Of a stretch of DNA of 64,000 nt, positions 1 through 30,070 are shown piece by piece. The position numbers were made by a program, and so were the translations under genes. Within the stretch, counting starts at the first letter, position 1, and every line of letters starts with the position of its first letter. The notes under the pieces are model-generated. The model saw only the letters and a program-made list of their open reading frames with translations, was not told the DNA's origin and did not search any database. The stretch is from Odobenus rosmarus divergens (taxonomy: Eukaryota; Chordata; Mammalia; Carnivora; Odobenidae), in NCBI RefSeq assembly GCF_000321225.1, contig NW_004450478.1:3443634-3507633 (forward strand). Direction: 5' to 3'.

Positions 1-1284
1 ACTAATTAGCGGAAAATGAACTTTTGGTCTCATGCAGACAGAATAACTTCGGTAACAAAGCCTTTACTTGGATGATTCAGATAAATGGATCAGTCTTTCA
101 GATTTCTGTTCTTCCCCAAGCCAAGAAACTCTCTCCACCAGATTTCACCTGCTTTACTATAAATTTGTGCAAAATTCTCTCTTATCAAAGTCACCACGGT
201 CCCTCACCTGTTTCACCACCTGTAAGGTTCAGCCTGTGGGCCAGATGCCAGGCCAGTTTTCTGGAAGGCTTTGTAACCTTTGGTTCCATAAGGTCAATTT
301 TAGTTTCTTCCAAGTGGCCGGTCAGATCTGATGAAATGAACATCATTCTCATACATGGCACTTTATCTATGGCAATGAATATTCTTCAAGGATACGAATT
401 TCCATTGCTTAGATATACTATAATGTCTTATACAAATTTCCTCTTGTTGGACATTTGATTGTTTCTAATGTCTTGGCAGTTAAATATGGCTGAGGTGAAC
501 ATTTTCACATACAATTTTTTTGTCCACATCTCTGATTATTTCTATAAGATAGATTCCTAGATTTAGAATTATAAACAAAGGGTAGGGCTTTTAAAAAAAT
601 CATATTATCATTTGAGCTTATGGTAAGGGCATTATCTATTAATAAGTTGCCTTTTCATAGGCCATCTTGCTCTGTTTTTTTCTATTCTATATTCCTCTAG
701 AAATCCACCTATTTGTGAATCTAGAGCTCCTTCCTGTTCTGTGTATCCTTTTCACAAACTAGCACACACCTTCCTATATCTCTGTTGTAATTGAATTTGA
801 CATAGAAATCAATAGTAGCGAGTAAAAATATCTAATGTTGTAATATGAAACGAGAGATAAGCGAAACTAATACGATAGGTCTTATCACTAGTGTATTTAC
901 GTAAAAACTAAGCCTCAGTTAATGCAGCTCCAAAACTGGAAGTGAACTTGCAAAAACATATGACATAAGAAACACAAGGTGAATCTATTAATTTGCTAGT
1001 TTTAAGAGTAGTGTATATTTGATTATTCAATCATTTATTTAGCCAATAGTATATTTTGCCTCTTTATATCTTTTCTAAAATGTTGAGCTGTATCTCTTTG
1101 AGGAAATATAAAAGTAGCATTTATTTTTTTGAACTGTGTGTGTGTGTTTGTGCATGAGTGCTTCTGTGTTCAATTTATCAGCAGAGCAAATTGTGCTACT
1201 GAGGAAGGAGAACTGGTCTAGTTCTCCCTGTCATTTATCAGATTACACCATGTGGATGGAGTTGCTGTACCATTACTTATAAAT
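1..1284. other. 5' flank, nothing recognised
   Basis: AT-rich sequence with no credible coding frame or repeat family that I can name. The 144-residue open frame near the left edge has no recognisable domain and no splice support. Confidence 0.5.
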
Positions 1285-1300
1285 AAAAGTTACCTGTGTC

Positions 1301-1495
1301 GGGACACCTGGGTGGCCCAGTCGGTTAAGTGTCTGCTTTTGGCTCAGGTCATGATCCTGGGGTCCTGGGATCGAGACCCGCATTGGGTTCCCTGCTCAGT
1401 GGAAAGACTGCTTCTCCTTCTGCCTGCCATTCCCCTTGCTTGTGTGCTTGCTCTCTCTCTCTCTGTCAAATAAATAAAATCTTAAAAAAAAAAAA
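1301..1495 (+). mobile_element. CanSINE
   Basis: The head GGGACACCTGGGTGGCCCAG (tRNA A-box region), CT-rich middle and AAATAAATAAAATCTT poly(A) tail are all present. It is flanked by an imperfect 16-bp target duplication at 1285-1300 and 1496-1511 (AAAAGTTACCTGTGTC against AAAAGTTACCCGTATC). Confidence 0.9.
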
Positions 1496-1511
1496 AAAAG
1501 TTACCCGTATC

Positions 1512-2814
1512 TGTGGGCTGGACCCCAATTCTGACAAAATTTTAGCACTCTCTGAAATCTCTTGGTTGACTGGTTGACTCACTGAACTCAGTCCAATGAA
1601 GCCATTGATCTGATTTGCCACTTTGTGCCACAGGATTCTGAAAGAGCAGAAGTGTGTCACCACCAAGTAAATACCAAAGTTATAACAACGTTTTATTCAT
1701 ATTGATTTCAATACATCAAAAAAAATAAATAAAATTACACATATAAATGGTCAAAACGCAGGCAAGTGAAAATGAACATTGCCTTGAATATAATAACTGT
1801 ATTTTCTTAACAAGACCAAAACATAAAAATCCTCTTTCACTGTTGCTATTCCTCTGGTAGGAGAAATCCTGATGATTCTCTCTGGGACCTCCAGTAGATG
1901 AACACATCACTCTGAAACCGTAGCAGTTTCAAGGTAAGAGAAAATTGCCTCAGGGTATGAGGGTCCCCCCTTCCACATGGGAGAACCTCCGGGTTTGGAT
2001 TGGGGCTGGGTATAAAACTGTGAAGAAATCTAAATTTTACTGTATGTCCCTTTTCTTATTCCCCCTTATCACCTCCCACTTGACTCAGTGTTAGACCCTC
2101 TGCCCTTTTCACCCCATGCCATCCTCTAACCATTCCCAGAGACCCTAGTTCTGCACTGAGAACCCGTAGAGTGCTGCCGGCATTTTAAAAGGTTACACTG
2201 GAAGATGGAACAATAAGCCATAAAGAATAGAATCTCTCCCTGATGCAACTGAATGACACTGGGGTGACAGGTGCCGGGGGCAGCGAGATCTTTCTGCACA
2301 CAAAGGCCTTCCTTGCATGGAAGTGATTGGACACGCTGGAAACTGTTATGGCCAGCCCCGTTTAGGGCCCACAAACTCATCAATGGTGCAGCGTTAGCAC
2401 GGAACATGGATTGGAGGTAGTTTAGAGAATCCGATGCAGAGAGGCGTCATGTACCCACATTCGCTCCTGCGTCATCCCTTGCAACATCATCCCAACCTCT
2501 TGACCACTTCAGTTGGGCACCAACTGCTACGTTGATGCTTTTTTTAAAGACAGTAATGTTTGGACTCCAAGACAAAAAGTACAGAATGGAGGCAAGTTTA
2601 GGACACCGCAGACCACCCTACGCGACTCAAAGCCTTATTGCAGGGTGCCAAAGAGAAAGATTTATGTGTCCCTGGGAGCTACTTTTTATTTTTGGAAATT
2701 ATTGTCATTTCGAGCTGGCCATTAAGAGCAAGATCAAAGTGTTTTCTTTAAAGGGCAACAGACTGTGGGTTGTTTTCCTGCCACTTGGGAAAGACCTTAA
2801 AAATGAAGTTACCT
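1512..2814. other. Upstream spacer, nothing recognised
   Basis: Mixed-composition DNA with several short, unrelated open frames on both strands and no splice or domain support. It could hold a non-coding 5' exon of ASB15, but none can be identified from sequence alone. Confidence 0.4.
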
Positions 2815-2960
2815 GTGCTCTCTCCAGACTCTACGTAGTAGCTCTGTGACATTGGGCAGGTCTCCTGACCGCTTGATGCCTCAGTTTCCCCTTATGCACA
2901 ATGAATCTATAATACTGACAAAATAGAATTGGGGGGTTTAAAGCAAGGCAGTATACGCAA
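2815..2960 (+). repeat. MIR SINE relic
   Basis: Core features of MIR can be read in order: GTAGCTCTGTGACATTGGGC, then the CTCAGTTTCCCC block and a trailing AATACTGAC. It is degenerate and has no target duplication. Confidence 0.65.
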
Positions 2961-3305
2961 AGTGGGTTCATAATCACCGAGTTTTTTTTTTTTTAATTAC
3001 CAAAGATATTCTAAAACTTACATGACCACCAAACTTACCCTTTTCCCACTATCTAAACCTAGGATTTTACTCAACACACCTGTAAAGTAAACTACTAATT
3101 ACTGATATCTGGATAATACATTTAGCATTTGGAAATCCTTAATTCGGTGGCTTTTTACTGGGGTATGTGACAGGGCTTCTGAGGATCCATGAATTTCCCA
3201 AAATTTTGTACAGAATTTTGAATGGGCATGTGTCCCTCTGGAGAGAGAATCCATTGCTTTCATCAAATGTGTTTTTAACCTTAAGGAAGGTTAACCATCA
3301 CTTTA

Positions 3306-3855
3306 TTTTTTTTTTATGTATAAATTTCCTTTGACTATAGTTGGCACACAGTGTTACAACAGGTCCAGGTACACAGCATAGTGACTCCACAGCTCCATAT
3401 GTTGTGCCGTGCTCCCCGCGAGTGTAGCTCCCATCTGTCCCCACACAATACCACACAGCACTATTACAGTACCATTGACTCTATCCCCTCTGCTGTGCCT
3501 TTTATTCATGGGAATAAAATTCCCTCATCCATAACTGGAAGTCTGTATCTCCTTCTCCACTTTCTGCATTTTTCTCATCCCCTCTGGTGACCATCAGTTT
3601 GTTCTCTGTATTTATAGGCCTGATCCTGCTTTTTCGTGTGTTTTTCTTTTTTTGTTTTTTTAGATTCCACATATGAATGAAATCATGGTATTTGTCTTTC
3701 TCAGTCTGACTGATTTCACTTAGCATAATACCCTCTAGGTCCCTCCATGTTGTGGCAAATGGCAGTATCTCATCCTTTTGACAGCTGTGTAATATTCCAT
3801 GATACATATCCATTCATCTACCCATTCTTCTTTATCCATTCATCTATCAGTGGTT
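3306..3855 (-). mobile_element. L1 LINE 3' end fragment
   Basis: On the minus strand it reads as the end of L1 ORF2 and the 3' UTR. The conserved block ACTTAGCATAATACCCTCTA and TTCTTTATCCATTCATCTAT are both recognisable. The conceptual minus-strand peptide includes MLSEISQTEKDKYHDF, similar to the L1 ORF2 C-terminus but broken. Confidence 0.8.
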
Positions 3856-5230
3856 AACCCATGCTTTAAGTGAAAAGGTTAATTGTCCGATATAATTGTT
3901 CTAGTTATTTTGTTAGCAACTACTTATCAGTAATAAATAAATCTCATTAGTAGGCTTCTCCAGAATAAGATTGGCAAACCATTATTTAGGAAGGATCAGT
4001 TAATTTCTCTAGACTGAGAAGTGGAGCTCTTAAAGGAAGTCAAAATATTATTTGGCCTTTCCTCAGATTCCTGGTTGGTGCTTTATTCTAAACAATTTTA
4101 CATAAAGGCTGACAATACAGTACTGCCAGCCTTCAGTTGGGATTGAGTCCTGGTTATTTTAAATTTGAGATGCAGATAAATAACTCTCCTCTTGCTCTTC
4201 TCATTGCATCTTGATGTCTCTGGGTTCATTCCAATGATGCTCTTTGATTGTCTGTCTGACACGTTAATGCACCTGCACACAGATCTTCATTTCATCCCAA
4301 GCTTTCAGTAAAAGGTGGGAGAAAGCTTGTGTTAGGTAAGGGTTGTTCCACACGCTAAGTGTTTCCTCACTATTTCTATCCAGCTGTTGTTAGGGAGACA
4401 AAATAGTTAAGAGTCTTAGATAACTTTCTTCTGGATGGTAGTGAAAATGGCATCTAAAAAAACAAAATGAAACCAAAACTTTCCACAGATCACCTCAGTT
4501 CTCTAAGGAGTCTATGGTACTGGAAGTCCAAATTGCAAGCAGGGTTAGATCTGAGCTGATGATTTAAATAGGTAAAAAGGCTCTGGATTCCATTACTAAT
4601 CCCAGAGCCACGCAATCCCCCTATCATCACAGGGATACCAGTGAGACAGGCAGCAGGCAATGCCACAGGCTGAGCTTCATGACCTAATTGTGCTGTCGGA
4701 AGGACTCGGGCCTTGTCTGCTAGTAAGGAGTCGACAACTTCTTTCTACTGAGAACAGCCATTTGGTCCCAGCTGACAAAGAGTGGAAGTAGAGAAAAAAG
4801 ATAGAAAAGAAAAAGAAAGTAAGATACTTCCCTCAGGAAACTAATGATCCAATGAGAATGCAAAACACAAATATGTGAAGAATTTCCCAGGCAAATACAA
4901 AAGGAGGGTAAATCCAGATATTGGAAAAATATCACAGAAGAGATGTTCACAGATAAGGAAGACCCGAGGGGAATTGGAACATTTCAGCAAGGCTTTCACG
5001 GGAGGAACATCTTGAGCCAGGCCTGAGGCAGGGTGGGCCATGAGTGTGGAAGAGCTGGTGGGGCTTGTGAAGGAAGAGGAATAAGATGTGAGAGCACAGA
5101 AGTGAGAAAAAGGAAGCCAAGCACAGAGTGGGCCATCATACTTGTTTCATTGGAAGAAAGACTCCATACCTGAGTACATAGTCAGTTGTACGAATAAAGC
5201 AGGGCCCAGCTTATGTTAGTGGGTTTTTAA
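3856..5230. other. Spacer, nothing recognised
   Basis: Unique-looking DNA without credible genes. No named repeat could be assigned. Confidence 0.4.
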
Positions 5231-5400
5231 TTAACTCATTCATTCATTCATTCATTCATTTGACACACATTTAGAGACCACAGACCTTGAGATGGTGTTT
5301 CTCTAGGCACTGGAGATACAGACTAATCCTCTGCTCTTATTGGCTTACATTCTAGGTTGGGGATGGGGGACATACACAATGAGCCAATGAACAATTAATA
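5231..5400 (+). repeat. (CATT)n microsatellite next to an ancient interspersed repeat
   Basis: Six tandem CATT units occupy about 5237-5261. They are followed by a degenerate tract resembling the common mammalian sequence 'gcactggagatacag...cttacattctag', whose family I cannot assign with certainty. Confidence 0.6.
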
Positions 5401-7185
5401 AAAAGTAAACTACTACTTGAATCCATTTTGTGAATAAGACGCTTCAGGCGCATGTTGGCTTTTTGAATAGACTGAGATATCACTGTGTGAGGAAATGCTC
5501 TTAGTGGATGTTGTTATTCTCTCATGGGCAGCCTCCCAACATTATTACTATTCTCTCTTTTATGTTCCAAGATGATAGTAGGGCACGGGTGCAGAACAAT
5601 GAAAATACAATCAAAATGAAGCCATCAAATTCATGTGCAGGGTGTCCACAGGTCAGGCACCCTGGCTATTGGCATGTGTAGAACCATCCTTAAAGTCTGA
5701 GCTTAGCTTAACTTGAACAATGAGAGGTGGTAAAGCAAATATCAACTGTATTTTGAAAACTGCCCACAGAAAACTGTTTTTTTTTTTTTTCTCCTTGGGA
5801 AGACACACCACTATGTAAAATTTCAAATAGATCATACATTTTGGCTCATAAAGTACCACTAATCAAAAATAATTTCATATGGATCATTAAACCTAGTCAT
5901 AGAACTATTTTGATTTCTACACTTACTAAACTTCCTGTCTAAATAAGAGAGAGCAATTGATCCAATTGTAATGAGAGACATTCCTTTAATTTGATCTTTG
6001 GAAGACATAAGCCAATGAGAGTCTACATTTTTGTGTTTACCTTCAGAGAAGTGGCGGGTGATAGACAGAGCTATGCAGAGGAAGGGATGGAGACCCTCTA
6101 GGAGGGTTGGTCTCTGGTCTGGGGATGGAGTAAGATGGTCCTTATTTCAATTGTTCAAACGATGCTCTGAGACTGTCAGATCTTACAACTTGCCCTGTCA
6201 GACCAGCCAAAAAACAAAAATTGGGGGCCAAATAATAACCATGTGAAGGTTCAAGTCAAGAAGCATCATGAATATCACTGCCACAGTGATGTTTCTTCTC
6301 TTTTCTGAAGGAGAGTAACCAAAGCCTAAGACCCTGCCACTTTGGGAAAAGATTGGAAGACTAGCTGCTAAAAGATACCTCTCCTCATTTATTATTCAAA
6401 ACACTAAATAATTAGGCATCTTTTTAACTTCGTTTTGTTGAAAAATGCTCAACTCAGTTCAGGAATTGCACAGAGCATAGCACTTTGGTGCAAATGAGAA
6501 GATGCTGCCTCCTTGGGGCATGCGTAGTACTCTACCAGATTGTACAACTTGATTAGGGGAGATTCGGCTGGATTTCCTCGGCCAGGAAGACTTGTGTAGT
6601 GCACATCCTGCACAACCATTTCTGGTGGCTCTCATTTGGTTGAAATGAGTGAGTGTGTTAGAGAGCTGAAATAGCCATCAATAAATTATGCAAATCAGCC
6701 CAGAAGCCTCTCTGGTTTTTTGCTCTTCTTCAAAAGCACAAACTCATTTTTATTCTGCTTATTGTTTGCCAGGTTAATTTACCTGCTGGCAGTTCCCACA
6801 ACAGAGCCTCTCAATAGAGTTGGTCTTCACCACACCTACCCCTGTAGTAGCAGTTCCAGTATCCCTAACTGTATTAAGGATGCGCTTTTGCCAAGGTGTC
6901 AGAAAGGATCTTTCTGTGGCCAGGAATGCAGGTAGCACAAGTTCATAGAGGTGGATTTCCCTGAGCACTGGAAGAACCATGCAGTCTATCACACCCAGCA
7001 GAGCCAGTCAATAAGGAGATTCTCCAAGAGCCTATAGCTGGTTTTTTGTTTTTTTTTTTTTAAATCACCTTAACCCTCTCCTGTTTTATTTTAAAGTTCT
7101 GAAATTTTGAAACTTGTTCACTTCATATGTGAAACTAGACAGTAGTACTCAGGAAGAACAGTGCTTGAAGTTCAAAGTTCCTTTT
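5401..7185. other. Spacer, nothing recognised
   Basis: AT-rich, no repeat head or tail identified apart from short A/T runs. Small open frames on both strands show no domain. Confidence 0.4.
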
Positions 7186-7189
7186 TCTT

Positions 7190-7321
7190 TCTTTTTTTTT
7201 TAAGTAGGCTCCATGCTGGGCATAGAGCCCAACATGGGGCGAGAACTCATGACCCCAAGATTGAGACCTGAGCTGAGATCAAGAGTTGGACACTTAACTG
7301 ACTGAGCCACCCAGGCGCCCC
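7190..7321 (-). mobile_element. Old, short CanSINE-type element
   Basis: On the minus strand it has the head GGGGCGCCTGGGTGGCTCAG and a tRNA-like body running to AAGTAGGCTCCATGCTGGGC and a tail. It lacks the long CT-rich middle of the younger copies. Confidence 0.8.
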
Positions 7322-7429
7322 AGTTCTCAGTTCCTTCTGTTTAAATTTTCCTTCATGTCTTCTCTGTTTGCTCTGGTAATTTCTTGAGGGCAAGTCTAGG
7401 CCACTACATTTGTGACTTTCTGTTCTATT

Positions 7430-7590
7430 TTAATTCAACAAATGTTCACTGAGAAGCTTCTCTGGGCCAGGCACCTTCTAGAGTCGCAAGGGGTGCAAAG
7501 ATGAGTGAGGTAGAGCCCTTCCCTCAAAGAGTGTAGAGTCTTAGAAGTTGAACACAAATACAGAATAACTGCAGTTCAAGGCAGCCAACG
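7430..7590 (+). repeat. Ancient interspersed repeat, family unassigned
   Basis: It resembles the widespread mammalian sequence 'caacaaatgttcactgag...gggccaggcacc...'. Similar degenerate tracts occur at 25622-25750, 45039-45290 and 51340-51530 in this window. Confidence 0.5.
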
Positions 7591-8086
7591 CAAACCATTA
7601 CTGACATGAGGAAAGGAATAAATTAGCAAATAAGCAAACACAGCAGACACAGAATTAAAAGTTAGGAATGTGAAAGGCTCACTGTTCTCTATTCCTGTCT
7701 CTACCTTACTTCTTCTTGGTTTGAGTTTTAAACTTCTAATGTGCTCTGTAGAACAGTGTCTTCAGACAACTGGTGGGCTGAAATTAGTGTAAGTCAGAAC
7801 CATGGGGAAATGAGTTCTTATAAGCTTAACTAAAGAAAGGAAAAAGAAAAAGCCCCAAATTAGAAAATGCAGATACCTAAAGAGCAGGTAATTATAGGTT
7901 TCAAAATTTAGGATGGGCTTCATATATAATATGGATTAAAATGTTCACTGCATTGATGTTTGTTCAATGGGGAAAGATGAATGTATTTTAGTTTTTCATT
8001 TTGCATTGTTCACATTAACTGTATGTACTGTTCTGTGTCATTTGCTGATAATAAGAAACTGCCTCTTTCAAAAATTCTATCCAGTC

Positions 8087-26086
<18,000 letters not shown>

Positions 26087-26529
26087 TTTAAAAGATAATA
26101 TTTTAAATGTGATTTAAAAAATATTTTAAAAGGGGGTTCATTCAGAATTTCTTGGAATCATTTTACATCCTTAAGTGTATTTAAATCCATTCACAATTTT
26201 ATAACGATCGTGTGTTCTTATGGGGACACCATATTTTACATCTTTAAAGACTTTACATTGTGATGTTTTTAAAGCTGGTCAGTATTTTGTATGTGAATTT
26301 CTAATAATTATCTTCACTTCCCACAAGTCTTCAAATTATCCATCTCTCCTGTGTTTATAAAACAAAGAACCACTTTCTCAAACCCCCATCTCCAGCCAGT
26401 TGCTGGCTCTTTCCTTTCTTTTATACCCACACTGAGCTCCTTCCAGCCTGCAGATGCACACATGGTCCCCGGGCTTGGGCTCCCTCCACCGCCTTTCTCA
26501 AGGTCTTTAATAATTGCCTTGTTGCTAAT

Positions 26530-28255
26530 TTCAGTGAGCATTCTTAGTCCTTTCAGCTGGTCCTGCGCATCTGTCACTGCTGTCTGCTCCCTCCTTGAAA
26601 TGCTTTTCCCTTTGTTTCCAGGACACCTTGATCTCTTGTGTCTCCTCTCACCTCCCCGACCAAGCGCTCTTGTCTCTGGCTTCTTTCTGTGTTGCTTATC
26701 TCCTGCCAACCCATTAGTATGTCTTAAGCCCTGTTTTCTCCTTATGCTATGTTCTCTGGGAGAAATGTCATCCACGTCTATGGTTTCAGTAACTAACTGT
26801 ATGCTGTTGGCTAGACAATTTATATCAGAAGTTCAACTCTTTCTCTCGTCCTATGTAAACCAGTGTTCTAATGGACTGTTTTTTTCTAAAGATTTTATTT
26901 ATTGGAGACACAGAGAGAGAGAGAGCACAAGCAGGGAGGAGAGTCACAGGGAGAGGGAGAAGCAGACTCTCCACTGAGCACGGAGCCCAATGTGGGGCTC
27001 GATCCCAGGACCCCAAGATCACAACCTGAGCCGAAGGCAGGTGCTTAACCGACTGAGCCACCCAGGTGCCCCTCTAATGGACTTTTAAACACAAAGGCAC
27101 CTTAAACTCAACATGTCCCCAAATGAACCCACTACCTTCCTCCACAAAAAGGCTCCTTTCCTACATTCTCTAGCTCACTAGTTAAGCCCAATTATGGTCA
27201 ATTCAGTTTCCTAAGAAAAAACCTGGACGTCAGCTCTAACCATCCCATTTTTCTTACCCAATACAGCAGATCACCAAATCCTGGTAAGTTTGTCTCTTGA
27301 AGACATCTTCTTCTCCTCAGTCTTACTGATTTGGCCCTAATTCTAGCTCTCTATTATCTTCTTTTTCCCAGGATACTATAGTGCTGCCTAACTGGCCTTC
27401 CTTCCTGTTGTCTTGTTCCACCCAACACACAGCCTACCCACAACATCCCAGAGTGACCTTTTACAAATCTAAGTAGAGTTTGACTTTCCTGCTTAAAACC
27501 ATTCCCATTGCTCTTAGGATAAAGTCCAAAGTTCCTCCTGGCCCTTCCCTATCCACATCCTTGCCTTCCTCCTTAGCTTTATCTCGTGACTTCTCCGTTA
27601 TCCCTCTCCTTTAACCATATTAAACACCGGTTAGAAGTCTGTTCTTTGAACAGTGATTCCCAGATTTTCAGATTTTATACACCTGTAGTTTTTGTTTTGC
27701 TAATTTCAAAAATAGGGTCATCTATTTTTTAAAAATCTATCATCTACTATCATTGTCATTTTATAAAAGAGGGACCATCTTAATGCCAGAAAGCCAGTTG
27801 GTCTTAAACCCAGTAATTAAAATTGAATGACTTTAGGTTTGAAAAGACTTACCACACTGTCTTCATTTACCCATTGATAGGTGAAAATTTCATTCTGCCC
27901 CAACAAATATCTGAGGTCCTTCGGGAACCACTGTTGTAGAAATAGACCATGCTCTCTTATACTTCGGGGTCTTTGCATTTTTTTCTCTGTGCCTGGAATC
28001 CTCTTTCATCTCCTTCTTCCCCTGTCACCCCTTCTCCTCCAGGTCTCAGCTTAGATGATCCCTCCCATGGGAGGGGAGGCCCCAGCACAGCACTTCTCAG
28101 GCTGAACCGGAACCCCCCGTTCTCATCCGCCTGCCCCACTAGACTAGAAGCTCTACGAGGGCAGGCTCTATGTCTGTTGTTTTCCAGTGTTTTTTTTAGA
28201 GCTGAACACATTTCCTAGAGTACAAAGTTCAATAATTATTTGTTGAATATAAAGA
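26530..28255 (+). mobile_element. L2 LINE, long diverged fragment with a CanSINE insertion
   Basis: Recognisable L2 landmarks run in order: CTTAAACTCAACATGTCC near 27105, 'agagtgaccttttacaaatc' near 27450, GCTTAAAACCATTCCCATTG near 27490, 'aggtctcagcttagatgatc' near 28040, and an end block with 'ctagaagctctacgagggcagg' and TTATTTGTTGAATA. It begins about 450 bp after the ASB15 stop and is interrupted at 26880-27072. Confidence 0.8.
26880..27072 (-). mobile_element. CanSINE inserted in L2
   Basis: Minus-oriented copy; the target duplication TCTAATGGACT appears at 26867-26877 and 27073-27083. It splits the L2 sequence. Confidence 0.92.
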
Positions 28256-29940
28256 ATGAGTACATTTTATATAATACCCAGACAAAAATAATCAGTGACC
28301 TCCTCACTATCATGGTAAATTGATAGTTCTGAATCTGTGAATTGGCTATGTAACCTTAATTGTGTAATTATTTAGATTTGGTTTTCTTAGATTTTAATAA
28401 TGTGTTTTTCTTATATTTATTTTTATCTTTAGAGTTACTGTATTTTTCCAATGGCTGATTGGTTTGTGAATTTTTCAAATTGTATTTAGCTTCAGTTATC
28501 TCTAAAAGATAAATAAGCATGAAAAAAAACCCCTGTGCAATTAGAGCTATAGTGTAAACTTCCTATGTTCCCTAGAGATATATTTTTATATAAATTGTAA
28601 TGTATTCATAACCATAATGTTTTGTGTATAGTATTGCATGATTCCTCTATTGTTCTCCTAGTTGTGGCTAAAGACATTGTTACCTATAAGTAGCGCTCTA
28701 AGTAAATAAAAACTAATACTGGGGATATAAATCTGCTATCTGATATTTCAGATATTAAATAAACCAAAGCACTGACACTTTCTTTAATGTAGTTTTGTGT
28801 AAGTACATTCAAGCTGCTTCAGATAGTAAATAAAGTCTACTACACTAAAGCTGTGACATTTTTCTTTAATGCGGTTTATGTAAATATATTCATGAAACAT
28901 TTGAATGTAAAGATAGAAGCTCCTGGCATATGTTAGCGGTTTTGCAAGTGGGTCTTCTGTTACTTGTGAAGCAGGAGAGAGATGTTTTCTATGAACCTGA
29001 CACAATTGCTATATCTGAAATGCATTTGATCTTTTTTTCTTATATTTTGAAGTTTCCTAATCGTGCTTTTGTGTGTGGGCTGGGTGGTAAGGGGAACTAA
29101 TTATCTCATTAGGGCTGTCTCTCCCAGAATATGTCACTTTATCTGGGAGAGGACAACAGCTGCTTCTCCCCACTGAGCCGGAGGAGAAGCCAAACATGGT
29201 ACCATGGTGCCCGTTGAACCACTGTGGGATCGACGTGCTAGAGTTTTGATGACATCGCCCCACGCTGCCAAGATGTGCATGGTTGTTTGGGTCCCTGGGA
29301 ATTTTGTTTTATATTGGACAGACAGCCTGCATGCAAAGAAGCAGCTCTGACCTCTCATTTGAGTGTGTTTTGTTTAGTTTTTCAGGAGGCAATCTTGAAA
29401 GAGTATTTATATTTCTGACTTAAAATAATTTTATAAGCACATTGGAACCAAGTGCCTCCTAAAGAATGTGGTTCGGTCATTTCAGTTGGTCACAGGACAT
29501 GTTTCTAGGCAATAGGATGACAGTGCAAAAGATGGGAGAAGGAGTGTGTTAGGCAATGTCATACAGCAAACTTTCATAGGTAACGCTCCCTTTGATGCAG
29601 GTTTTTGACAAATCTGAACATATGAGTCAGACAGCATGGAAACTACAAAAAAGATGGAGTTTTTTATGACCCACAGAACACACTTAAGCCTTGTCATTGA
29701 CTTTTGCCACACATTCCTATCCAAATTTTGGTTTCAAGTCACATTATTCTCATGTATATAGTCACCTTCCAAGTCAGAAATTATGTAGGACATATAAAAA
29801 CTCTCAGCTGCTTCAAGTTTTTAGTGGGTCAAAAATGAAACACTATATGCCCATGTCCATACTTTCAACACACACACAGTACATCTATGTGACAAATACA
29901 CATATATTCTACGTACATACACGAGAGCATTGTAGTGTGG
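28256..29940. other. Spacer after ASB15, possible long 3' UTR
   Basis: AT-rich, with a diverged tandem duplication at 28746-28893 carrying AATAAA signals. No coding sequence recognised. Confidence 0.4.
28705..28834 (+). terminator. Candidate ASB15 polyadenylation signals (three AATAAA)
   Basis: AATAAA hexamers lie at 28705-28710, 28758-28763 and 28829-28834, about 2.7 kb beyond the ASB15 stop. No clear canonical signal was seen in the first few hundred bases after the stop, so a long 3' UTR running through the old L2 element is possible. Nothing here links these signals to an actual transcript end. Confidence 0.3.
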
Positions 29941-29944
29941 TATT

Positions 29945-30070
29945 TTAGTGCCATATAGTGCAGGAGGTGAAAATATGCACCTTGTCATCAAACAGACCTG
30001 AGTTTGAACCAGGCTCCACGAATGATCAGCTGCTTGATTTTGAACAAGACATGACATAAGTATACAAACA
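29945..30070 (+). repeat. MIR relic
   Basis: It reads 'gtgccatatagtgcaggagg', then CAGACCTGAGTTTGAACCAG and a weak 'gctgcttgattttgaacaag'. Diverged. Confidence 0.55.

Noticed and set aside
7967..8086. In-frame upstream extension of ASB15 from an earlier ATG, adding a hydrophobic 40-residue leader
   Set aside because: The known family starts at MDTNDD, the ATG at 8087 has a good Kozak context, and a plausible splice acceptor lies just before it. The leader looks like translated intron.
26314..26977. Long overlapping open frames on both strands after the ASB15 stop (up to 208 codons)
   Set aside because: They mostly lie in an old L2 element and run into a CanSINE (the end codes the GAGAG-rich tract as RERES-like repeats). 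No protein domain or splice support.
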